From JBBROS01 sp965213845 (GTDB lineage: Bacteria; Pseudomonadota; Alphaproteobacteria; Acetobacterales; Acetobacteraceae), in assembly GCA_965213845.1 (NCBI GenBank), contig CBDCAI010000005.1, forward strand, positions 919,144 through 983,143: a stretch of DNA of 64,000 bases. The letters run 5' to 3'. The notes under the pieces were generated by a model, which saw nothing but the letters and a program-made list of their open reading frames with translations, ran no database searches and had not been told where the DNA came from. Positions 8,523 to 15,957 of this stretch are shown here, one piece after another; the stretch's first letter is position 1, and every line of letters begins with the position of its first letter. Both the position numbers and the translations under genes were made by a program.

Positions 8523-9170
8523 TTAGAGCGCGTCGTAGAAGCTGGCCGCCTCGTTCACGCCGTCGAACATGGTCAGCTTGCCGTCGTGGATGACGGCACC
8601 GGTGTCGCAGGTGTCGCGGATGAAGTTCATGTCGTGCGAGACGATGATGAGCGCGCGGTCGCTGCGGCGGTCGAACAGCTCTTCCCGGCAGCGCTGGTGG
8701 AAGCGGGCGTCGCCCACCATGATGACCTCGTCGATGAGGTAGCATTCGAACTCGATGGCGATCGACAGGGCGAAGGCGAGCCGGGACCGCATGCCGCTGG
8801 AGTAGGTCCGGACGGGTTCGGCGAGCTGGCTGCCGAGCTCGGCGAAGTCGTCGACGAACCTTCGGGTGGCTTCGTAGGGCAGCCCATAGATGCGGGCGAT
8901 GAAGCGAAGGTTGTCGAGGCCGGTCAGGCTGCCCTGGAAGGCGCCGCTGAAGGCGAGCGGCCACGAGACGGACATCGAGCGCTCGACATGGCCCGACGTC
9001 GGGAACTCGACCCCGCCGATGATCTTGATGAGCGTCGACTTCCCCGCGCCGTTCCGCCCGAGGATGCCCAGCTTCTGCCCGCGATGGACCTGGAAGTTGA
9101 CCCGGTCGAGCACCCGACGGGTGCCCTGGTGCGCCTTGAAGTCTTTCGAGATATCGATGCCGCGGATCAT
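8523..9170 (-). CDS. kpsT: Capsule/O-antigen ABC exporter ATP-binding protein (KpsT/Wzt N-terminal type)
   Basis: A 215-residue ATPase of the ABC-2 polysaccharide exporter class. Walker A is GRNGAGKST, the signature is YSSGMRSRLAFALS, Walker B is CYLIDEVIMVGD, and the H-loop is IIVSHD. It has the short KpsT size and lacks the C-terminal carbohydrate-binding domain of long Wzt proteins, so export probably does not depend on a chain-end cap. It starts at 9170 with a four-base ATGA overlap with the permease gene. It is the last gene of the leftward operon. Confidence 0.9.
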   Translation of the reverse strand: MIRGIDISKDFKAHQGTRRVLDRVNFQVHRGQKLGILGRNGAGKSTLIKIIGGVEFPTSGHVERSMSVSWPLAFSGAFQGSLTGLDNLRFIARIYGLPYEATRRFVDDFAELGSQLAEPVRTYSSGMRSRLAFALSIAIEFECYLIDEVIMVGDARFHQRCREELFDRRSDRALIIVSHDMNFIRDTCDTGAVIHDGKLTMFDGVNEAASFYDAL

Positions 9171-10000
9171 ATGACGAGAATGTGCTTCCGGACGCGGAGG
9201 ACCAACGAGAGCCCGATCAGCACCAGAAGCGCTGTCATCCAGGTGTCGTAGATGAAGTCGTAGTGTGGGTGGACACCCGGTCCGAACTGCCCGGCGCGGA
9301 TCATCTCCAGGTTCTGGATGCTGGGCGACCAGGCGAGGATCCTCTGGAAGCTTTCCGGCACCCAGTCCACCATGAAGAAGGTGCCGGAGAACGGGATCGA
9401 CAAGTAGCTGATGATACCCACCGAGCGCTCGACGATGTCGGACATCTCGCTCAGGCTCGAGATGATGAGGGCCGTCGCGTAGCTGAAGAAGATATGGTAG
9501 AACAGCCCGGCGTACATGAGCGAGACATCGACCGGAAGGTCCATGTAGCCGGTCACGATGGCACCCGTCATGACGATCCCGCCCGCCATCAACGTGCCGA
9601 TCACCTCGAGCGCGACGCGGGAGGTGATGATGTCCAGCGGCGTGACCTGGCGATGGAACAGCAGGCTGCCGTTCGATTCGAAGGCCTTCACGCCGCGGCC
9701 GATGCAGTGCCGCCACATGGTGAGCGGCACATACCCGGTGACGACGATGGCGGTGACGCCGACGCCGTGTTCATGGGCAGGTCGCAGCAGGCTCCAACCG
9801 ATCGTAACGCCGGCGCAGAACAGGATGGGCTCGCCGATGATCCACAGGAAGCCGATGTTCTCCCGGCCGTAGCGGGTGTTCATCTCGCGGATGACCAGGG
9901 CACCGAGTACGCGGAACTGGACGACGAGCGACATCCAGAGACTGGTGCCGTTCGGCTCGTAGCGCCGCATGCCCTGCGTGGGGCGGATGAAGGCGGACAC
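9167..10000 (-). CDS. kpsM: Capsule/O-antigen ABC exporter permease (KpsM-like)
   Basis: A 277-residue ABC-2 permease. The cytoplasmic N-terminus (VIREMNTRYGRENIGFLWII) is the classic amphipathic coupling segment, followed by six hydrophobic helices. It pairs with the downstream ATPase to carry an undecaprenyl- or lipid-linked polysaccharide across the inner membrane. The GTG at 10000 is preferred to an in-frame ATG at 9970 because GAAGG lies eight bases before it. Eleven bases separate it from the upstream KpsE-like gene. Confidence 0.88.
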   Translation of the reverse strand: MSAFIRPTQGMRRYEPNGTSLWMSLVVQFRVLGALVIREMNTRYGRENIGFLWIIGEPILFCAGVTIGWSLLRPAHEHGVGVTAIVVTGYVPLTMWRHCIGRGVKAFESNGSLLFHRQVTPLDIITSRVALEVIGTLMAGGIVMTGAIVTGYMDLPVDVSLMYAGLFYHIFFSYATALIISSLSEMSDIVERSVGIISYLSIPFSGTFFMVDWVPESFQRILAWSPSIQNLEMIRAGQFGPGVHPHYDFIYDTWMTALLVLIGLSLVLRVRKHILVI

Positions 10001-10011
10001 GGGGGCTGCCT

Positions 10012-11196
10012 TCAGACCAGACGGTGCTCGCGTGCGCCGGCCAGCAGGAGGCTCGCCATCAGGTAAATGCCGAGCAGGCTCACGAACGCGACCCCGGTGG
10101 AGACGAACCGCTTCGGATACGCCGCATAGTCGGCCAGGTTCGGCTTCACGATCTCATCCAGGTACAGCTGCTGCCGCTCGGCCTGGATGCGCGCCGACTC
10201 GAGCGACGTCGTGGCGGAGGAAAGCTGCTTGTCGGCGAACTCGCGCTGCAGGTTCAGCATGTCGTAGGCCGTGATCTTCGGCACCAGCGAATTGTCCGCG
10301 CCGGTCACCTTGGACTTCAGCTCGTTGATCTGACTCTGCAAGGCGTTGGCCCGGCGCTGATAGTCGGCGATCAACGGCGAGTTCGGTGCCGAGACCTTCA
10401 GTTGCGTCAGCTGAAGCTCCGTGCGGGACAGAAGGGTCTGCAAGTCGCTGATCCCTTGCAGGATCGGCACCGACTGCTTCGTCGGGTCGAGCAGCGACTC
10501 GCGGTTGCGGAACTCGGCGATCTGCCTGGCCACGACCTGGACCCGCTCCTCGGACAGCGCGACCTCCTTGCGGGCATCGCGCATCGCGTTCTCGCGCTGG
10601 CGTTCGTTCATGCGGTTGACCAGCCGCTCGGCCGAGGCCAGCAGCGCCGTCGCGATCCGCTCCGAGTCGTCCGGGCGGAAGGTGCGGACCATGATCGTGG
10701 AAACGCCGGTGTTGGAGTCGAGAAGCACGTCGACGTGCTTCTGATAATATTCATAGAAGTGCTCGAACGACTCGCCCCGGAAGATCTGCGGGAACCGGGA
10801 GAGCGGGTCGGCCTCCGGACGCTCGAACACGTCATGCAGGCCGTTGACCTTGATCAGCTCGGCCAGCGCGTCGCGGGAGAGCATGAAGTCCTGCACCGCG
10901 TAGGTGTCGTCCTGCGCGCGGGAGACGCCGGCGGTCTGCAGCAGGCTGCTGAGCATCCCCGGCGACTGGGACGTCGGGCCACGAACGACGAACTTCGCCT
11001 CGGACACGAACTGCTCGGCGGCGAAGCCGAAATAGTAGGTGCCGACCGCGATGGTGGGCAGAACGACGAACAGCAGGAACCCGAGCAGCCGGCCGGACAA
11101 GCGCCTACGACGGCGGCGCGGCTGGTGAGACAGCGCATCCTGGTAATCGATCCGGGCTGTCGTGGAGCCGGGAGCAGTGAGATCTACGCCATCCAT
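10012..11196 (-). CDS. kpsE: Capsule polysaccharide export inner-membrane protein (KpsE/PCP-3-like)
   Basis: A 394-residue polysaccharide co-polymerase. It has a basic N-terminus (PRRRRRRLSGR), a first transmembrane helix near residues 36-55, a long periplasmic region predicted to be coiled coil (about 190-345) and a C-terminal transmembrane helix ending in a short basic tail. That is the layout of KpsE/BexC/CtrB proteins that link the inner-membrane ABC exporter to the outer-membrane Wza channel. The ATG at 11196 has AAGGA eight bases upstream. It is the first of the three exporter genes and lies 68 bases after the sugar-reductase gene. Confidence 0.87.
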   Translation of the reverse strand: MDGVDLTAPGSTTARIDYQDALSHQPRRRRRRLSGRLLGFLLFVVLPTIAVGTYYFGFAAEQFVSEAKFVVRGPTSQSPGMLSSLLQTAGVSRAQDDTYAVQDFMLSRDALAELIKVNGLHDVFERPEADPLSRFPQIFRGESFEHFYEYYQKHVDVLLDSNTGVSTIMVRTFRPDDSERIATALLASAERLVNRMNERQRENAMRDARKEVALSEERVQVVARQIAEFRNRESLLDPTKQSVPILQGISDLQTLLSRTELQLTQLKVSAPNSPLIADYQRRANALQSQINELKSKVTGADNSLVPKITAYDMLNLQREFADKQLSSATTSLESARIQAERQQLYLDEIVKPNLADYAAYPKRFVSTGVAFVSLLGIYLMASLLLAGAREHRLV

Positions 11197-11264
11197 GAAG
11201 CAATCCTTGCCCGAGACGACAGGAAAAAACAAGGAGAGTGTCGCCCGGCCCATTCAACAACGCT

Positions 11265-12182
11265 TCAGCGCGCCGGTGTGTTCCCGCGCCACCAGGCCAC
11301 CGTTTCGGCCAGCCCGGCCGCGCCCCGGTAGCTCGGGCGGAACCCAAGCCGGGTCCCGAGCACCGCCATGGAGGCTTCGAGCCGGGGGGGATCGTCGGGC
11401 GGGCTGGGCCGGGCGCCGAGGCGAACCAGCTCGGGGCGGCCCACGATCCCGGCCAGATCCATGATGATGTCACGGATCGGGACGCAGGCGCCCGAGGCGA
11501 TGTTGACCGGCCCCGCATGGGTGCTGGCCAGGACGGTCACGAGGGCCCGGGCGGCGTCGGCCACGTGCATGAAGTCGCGCAGACCGGTCCCGTCGCCGCA
11601 CAGGGCGGGCTCGCCACGCAACAGCGCCAGCGTCACGTCCGGCACCAGGCGAGACGGCGCCTCGTGCGGGCCATACAGGAAGAACAGCCGGCCCCAGGCG
11701 AGGCTGACGCCGTCCTGCACGGCGGCCGCGCCCAGGAGCTGGTGCAGCGCATGCTTGGCGACCCCGTACAGCGTGGCCGGCCGGCAGGGTGTGGTCGCCT
11801 CGTCCAGCAGGCCGTGGGTCCAGTCGTATTCCGCGCAGGTCCCGACGCCCAGCACCCGGCGGCCGCCCGCGCCGACGAAGGCCCGGTACAGCAGGAGGGA
11901 GGCGGCGACCCAGTCCAGGTTCTCGGGCGCCCGCCAGAACCGGCCGGGCGTGACGGTCCAGGCGAGGTGGACCAGGTGGCTGGGCCGGATGGCCGACAGG
12001 ATCGGCGGCATGGCCGCCGGGTCCAGCAGGTCGGCGCGGTGCTGGACGACCCCGGCCGGCGCGTCCGGTAGCGGCCTGCGGGAGACGGCGTGCACCGCGA
12101 ACCCGCGAGCGAGCAGCTCCGGCAAGACGGCGCGGCCGACGAACCCGCTGCCGCCGGTCACCAGCACGCAGCCTCCCGTCAT
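11265..12182 (-). CDS. NAD(P)-dependent sugar epimerase/reductase (extended SDR)
   Basis: A 305-residue extended short-chain dehydrogenase. The nucleotide-binding motif is VTGGSGFVGR, the active-site Tyr-Lys pair is in LYGVAKHALHQL, and FLYGPHEAPSRLVP and GDGTGLRDFMHVADAA are the sugar-nucleotide-binding regions. In this operon it is last of the sugar genes and is the natural candidate for the 4-keto reduction that finishes the branched CDP-sugar; a C4 or C2 epimerase role cannot be excluded. Its start overlaps the stop of the RmlC-like gene by four bases. Confidence 0.8.
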   Translation of the reverse strand: MTGGCVLVTGGSGFVGRAVLPELLARGFAVHAVSRRPLPDAPAGVVQHRADLLDPAAMPPILSAIRPSHLVHLAWTVTPGRFWRAPENLDWVAASLLLYRAFVGAGGRRVLGVGTCAEYDWTHGLLDEATTPCRPATLYGVAKHALHQLLGAAAVQDGVSLAWGRLFFLYGPHEAPSRLVPDVTLALLRGEPALCGDGTGLRDFMHVADAARALVTVLASTHAGPVNIASGACVPIRDIIMDLAGIVGRPELVRLGARPSPPDDPPRLEASMAVLGTRLGFRPSYRGAAGLAETVAWWRGNTPAR

Positions 12183-12709
12183 GCCGGGATCGCCGGATGG
12201 GCGGTGTCGCGTTCGGACAAAATGGGGTCGTGCAGGGGCCAGGCGATGGCGAAGGCCGGGTCGTCCCACCGGGCGCCGCGGGCCAGGGCGGGCCAGTAGG
12301 TCTCAGTCATCATATAATAGACCTCGGCATCGTCGGTCAGGGTCTGGAACCCGTGCGCGAAGCCGGCCGGGATATACAGGCTGTCGCCGTTCTCGGCCGA
12401 CAGGTCGAACCCGAGCCATCGGTGGCGCGTCGGCGACGACGGCCGGATGTCCACCAGCACGTCGTGGATGGCACCGCGGGTGCAGCGAACGAGCTTGCCT
12501 TCCGGATGCGGGTCGTCCTGCCAGTGCATGCCGCGCAGGGTGCCGCGCGTCTCGTTGTACGACAGGTTGCATTGCGGGAAGACGGAGGGCAGGCCGTGGG
12601 CGATGAACTCCGCGCTGCAGAAGGTTCGGGCGAAATGTCCGCGGGGGTCCCTGCGGATTTCCGGACGAAGCAGCCAGGCGCCCTGCAGGTGGAGTGGCTG
12701 GAAGATCAA
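12179..12709 (-). CDS. RmlC-like NDP-4-keto-6-deoxyhexose 3,5-epimerase
   Basis: A 176-residue cupin. The N-terminus IFQPLHLQGAWLLRPEIRRD and RGHFARTF are the RmlC signature; the catalytic His is in LRGMHWQ, paired with Asp in DVLVDIRP, and the tyrosine-rich EVYYMMTETY is near the C-terminus. The start is TTG at 12709, which overlaps the methyltransferase stop (TTGA); upstream in-frame codons belong to that gene. Classical RmlC acts on dTDP-4-keto-6-deoxyglucose, but here the neighbours make a CDP-sugar, so the substrate is probably CDP-linked. Confidence 0.85.
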   Translation of the reverse strand: MIFQPLHLQGAWLLRPEIRRDPRGHFARTFCSAEFIAHGLPSVFPQCNLSYNETRGTLRGMHWQDDPHPEGKLVRCTRGAIHDVLVDIRPSSPTRHRWLGFDLSAENGDSLYIPAGFAHGFQTLTDDAEVYYMMTETYWPALARGARWDDPAFAIAWPLHDPILSERDTAHPAIPA

Positions 12710-13968
12710 GGCAGGACCCGCACCGTCGGGATCGGGACGACGAACCGGCCGCCCCAGTCGCGGATGCCGGCCATCTGGGCGGTGATCTCCGCCTCCAGGT
12801 TCCAGGGCAGGATCAGCAGGTAGTCCGGCCGGGCTTCCATGATGGCCTCGGGCGCGCGGACCGGGATGCGGACGCCGGGCAGGAGCTTGCCCTGCTTGTG
12901 GGGGCTGCGGTCGACGGTGAAGGCCACCAGCTCGGGGCCGACGCCGCAGTAGTTGAGCAGCGTGTTGCCCTTGGCCGGGGCGCCGTAGGCCGCGACCGTC
13001 TTTCCGGCCGCCCGCGCGTCGATCAGGAAGCGCAGCAGGGCGACCTTCGTGTCGATCACCTGGCGGGCGAAGGCGGCATAGGCCTCCGTCGTCTCCAACC
13101 CGGCCGCCAACTCCTCCGCCAGCACGGCCGCCAGGGCCGGCATCTCGGGATGCGTGGCGGCGGCGTGGCAGGCGAAGACGCGCAAGGAGCCGCCATGGGT
13201 GGCCAGCTGCTCCACGTCGAACACCCGCAGGCCGTGGGCGGCGAAGATGCGCTGCACCACGTGCAGCGACAGGTAGGAGAAGTGTTCGTGGTAGATCGTG
13301 TCGAACTGGGTGAACGCCATCAGGCGCAGCAGATGCGGGAACTCGACCGTGACGACGCCCTGGGGGGCGAGCAGGACGGCGAACCCCTCCACGAAGTCGT
13401 TGATGTCCGGCACGTGGGCCAGCACGTTGTTGGCCGCCATGACGTCGGCCGAGAGGCCGCCCGTGCCCGTGCCCGTGCCCGCGCCGGGCCCCTCGGCCTT
13501 CAGGCGGCGCGCGGTGGCTTCGCCGAAGAACGCGACCTCGCTCGGCACGCCGTTCTGCACCGCGACGGCAGCGACGTTGGCCGCGGGCTCGATGCCCAGG
13601 ACGTTGATCCCGGCGCGGACGAAGTATTGCAGGAGGTATCCGTCGTTGCTGGCCACCTCGACGACGGTGGAGGCCGGGGTCAGGCCGAACCGCCGGGTCA
13701 TCATCGCGGCGTAGGCCTCCGCGTGCTTCAGCCAGCTCTCGGAGAAGGAGCTGAAGTAGATGTAGTCGCTGAAGATGTGCTCGGGGCTCTCGAACTCCTC
13801 CAGCTGCACCAGGCGGCAGCTGCCGCAGACATAGGCGTGCAGGGGGTAGAACGGCTCCATGGCGCCGGCCTTTTCGGGCGCGATGAAGGAGTTCGACATC
13901 GGCGTCATGCCCAGGTCGGCGAAGGTCTGGGTCAGTGGGGCGCTGCAGAAGCGGCACTTGCTCGTCAT
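12706..13968 (-). CDS. NDP-sugar C-methyltransferase (TylCIII/NovU/EryBIII type)
   Basis: A 420-residue SAM-dependent methyltransferase with three parts: an N-terminal zinc-binding domain (CRFCSAPL ... YVCGSCRLVQLE, two CxxC pairs), a SAM-binding fold (VVEVASNDGYLLQYF), and a C-terminal Rossmann-like domain (VAAYGAPAKGNTLLNYCG). The active-site region IYHEHFSYLSL is typical of sugar 3-C-methyltransferases. A Gly-Thr low-complexity insert around residues 165-175 is encoded by four copies of GCCCGT-like hexamers. It overlaps rfbG by four bases. It most likely adds the methyl branch at C3 of the CDP-4-keto-6-deoxyhexose. Confidence 0.88.
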   Translation of the reverse strand: MTSKCRFCSAPLTQTFADLGMTPMSNSFIAPEKAGAMEPFYPLHAYVCGSCRLVQLEEFESPEHIFSDYIYFSSFSESWLKHAEAYAAMMTRRFGLTPASTVVEVASNDGYLLQYFVRAGINVLGIEPAANVAAVAVQNGVPSEVAFFGEATARRLKAEGPGAGTGTGTGGLSADVMAANNVLAHVPDINDFVEGFAVLLAPQGVVTVEFPHLLRLMAFTQFDTIYHEHFSYLSLHVVQRIFAAHGLRVFDVEQLATHGGSLRVFACHAAATHPEMPALAAVLAEELAAGLETTEAYAAFARQVIDTKVALLRFLIDARAAGKTVAAYGAPAKGNTLLNYCGVGPELVAFTVDRSPHKQGKLLPGVRIPVRAPEAIMEARPDYLLILPWNLEAEITAQMAGIRDWGGRFVVPIPTVRVLP

Positions 13969-15089
13969 GGGGTCATCCGGCCTGTTGCATAGCGTTCGAT
14001 GTCGGCGTCGATCAGCGCCGCCGCGTCCTGCCCGGCGGCATGGGCGCGGTACCAGCGCCCCGTCCAGTCCAGCGCGCCGGCCAGGCCGAGGCGGGGGCGC
14101 CAGTCGAGCCGGGTGCGGGCCAGCGCCGGGTCCACGGCCAGGAACCCGGCCTCGTGCGGGTGGTCGCCGTCCTCGATCGCCCAGCCGGCGCCGTCGCCCC
14201 AGGCGCGGGCCAGCCCGTCCACGACGTGCGTCACGGGCTGCACGTCGTCCATCGCCGGACCGAAGTTCCAGGCTTCGGCGAAGCCCTGGCCGTCGTCGTG
14301 CAGGCGTTCGGCGAGCAGCAGGTAGCCGCACAGCGGTTCCAGCACGTGCTGCCAGGGGCGGGTGGCGTGGGGGTTGCGGATGGACACGGCGCGGCCGGCG
14401 GCGAAGGCGCGGATGCAGTCGGGCACCAGGCGGTCCATGGACCAGTCGCCGCCGCCGATGACGTTGCCGGCGCGGGCGGTGGCCAGGGCCAGGCCAGGCT
14501 TGCCGGGCCGCTCGCCGGACAGGAACGAGCGGCGCCAGGAGGCGGTCACCAGCTCGGCACAGGCCTTGCTGGCGCTGTAGGGGTCGTGCCCGCCCAGCGC
14601 GTCGGTCTCGCGATAGGCCCAGGGCCATTCGCGGTTCTCGTAGCACTTGTCGGTCGTGACGCTGACGACGGCGCGCACGCCGGGGGCGTGCCGGGCGGCC
14701 TCCAGCACGCGAGCGGTGCCGATCACGTTGGTTTCAAAGGTCCCGATCGGGTCCTGGTAGGACCGGCGGACCAGGGCCTGGGCGGCCATGTGCAGGACGA
14801 TGCCGGGGTTCGCGTTCTGCATGGCGCGGGCGACGGCGCCGGGTTCACGGATGTCGCCGCGGACGGAGGCGATGCTGGCCTCGATGCCGGCGTCGGCGCA
14901 CAGGCTGGGCACCTCGGGCGCCAGGGCGAAGCCCGTGACGTGCGCGCCCATGCGCCGGAGCCACACGGCGAGCCAGGCGCCCTTGAAGCCGGTGTGGCCG
15001 GTCAGGAAAACCTGTTTGCCGGCCCAGAACGCCGGGTCGGGCAGGCGGCCCGAAGCGTTCGAATCGGGGCGGCCGTTCAGGCGATCCAT
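13965..15089 (-). CDS. rfbG: CDP-glucose 4,6-dehydratase
   Basis: A 374-residue extended SDR converting CDP-glucose to CDP-4-keto-6-deoxyglucose with a bound NAD. The dinucleotide motif is LTGHTGFKGAWLAVWL, characteristic of RfbG, and the active site is DPYSASKACAEL with the TTDKCYENREW segment. The start ATG at 15089 overlaps the rfbF stop by 13 bases. It is the committed step for deoxysugar formation in this operon. Confidence 0.93.
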   Translation of the reverse strand: MDRLNGRPDSNASGRLPDPAFWAGKQVFLTGHTGFKGAWLAVWLRRMGAHVTGFALAPEVPSLCADAGIEASIASVRGDIREPGAVARAMQNANPGIVLHMAAQALVRRSYQDPIGTFETNVIGTARVLEAARHAPGVRAVVSVTTDKCYENREWPWAYRETDALGGHDPYSASKACAELVTASWRRSFLSGERPGKPGLALATARAGNVIGGGDWSMDRLVPDCIRAFAAGRAVSIRNPHATRPWQHVLEPLCGYLLLAERLHDDGQGFAEAWNFGPAMDDVQPVTHVVDGLARAWGDGAGWAIEDGDHPHEAGFLAVDPALARTRLDWRPRLGLAGALDWTGRWYRAHAAGQDAAALIDADIERYATGRMTP

Positions 15090-15859
15090 GCGGCTTTCCA
15101 GGGGGCGGCGCCCGAGGCCCAGAGGTCCTCCAGCACGCGCTTCTCCCGCAGCGTGTCCATCGGCTGCCAGAAGCCCTCGTGCTGGAAGGCCATCAGCTCG
15201 CCGGCCTGCGCCAGGCGCTCGAGCGGTTCGCGCTCCCAGGTCGTCGCGTCGTCGTCGATGAGGTCGATGACGGAGGGGTTCAGCACGAAGAAGCCGCCGT
15301 TGACCCATTGGTGGTTGCCCGCCGGCTTCTCCTGGAAGCCGCGGACCACGCCGTTGTTGATGTCCAGCAGGCCGAAGCGCGCCTGGGGCGAGACGGCGGT
15401 GACGGTCGCGGCGCGGCCGTGGCCGCGGTGGAAGGCGAGGGATGCGCCGATATCGACGGTGCTGACGGCGTCGCCGTAGGTGAAGCAGAACGGCCCCTCG
15501 CCCAGGTAGTCGCGCACGCGCTTCAGGCGGCCGCCGGTCATGGTCTCGGGGCCGGTCTCGACCAGAGTCACCGTCCAGGGTTCGGCCATCGCCTTGTGCA
15601 GGGTCGTGGTGTTGGCCAGCAGGTCGAACGTCACATCGGCGGTGTGCAGATGGTAGTTCTGGAACCACTCCTTGATGACGTAGCCCTTGTAGCCGAGGCA
15701 GATGACGAACTCGCTGACCCCATGGGCGTGGTAGCTCTTCATGATGTGCCACAGGATCGGCTTGCCGCCGATCTCGACCATGGGCTTCGGCCGGCTGCCC
15801 GTCTCCTCCATCAGGCGGGTGCCGAGCCCGCCTGCCAGTATGACCGCCTTGATCCCCAC
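15077..15859 (-). CDS. rfbF: Glucose-1-phosphate cytidylyltransferase
   Basis: A 260-residue nucleotidyltransferase making CDP-glucose from CTP and glucose-1-phosphate. The signature is ILAGGLGTRLMEETGSRPKP followed by MVEIGGKPILWHIMK; FTYGDAVSTVDI holds the metal-binding Asp and NGGFFVLNP the sugar-binding site. The GTG at 15859 has GGAAGGA upstream and gives the normal N-terminus (GIKAVILAGG). It is the first gene of the sugar/exporter operon, 98 bases after the stop of the hybrid kinase on the same strand; whether the operon has its own promoter in that gap cannot be seen. Confidence 0.94.
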   Translation of the reverse strand: MGIKAVILAGGLGTRLMEETGSRPKPMVEIGGKPILWHIMKSYHAHGVSEFVICLGYKGYVIKEWFQNYHLHTADVTFDLLANTTTLHKAMAEPWTVTLVETGPETMTGGRLKRVRDYLGEGPFCFTYGDAVSTVDIGASLAFHRGHGRAATVTAVSPQARFGLLDINNGVVRGFQEKPAGNHQWVNGGFFVLNPSVIDLIDDDATTWEREPLERLAQAGELMAFQHEGFWQPMDTLREKRVLEDLWASGAAPWKAAWIA

Positions 15860-15957
15860 GCGCCGTTCCTTCCGGGATACGCCCGGGGTGGTGGAGTAGG
15901 TGCGATTGGCGGTGCTGACAACCCGGCAGCGCCGTTTCCGTGACCAGCGCGGGCTGG

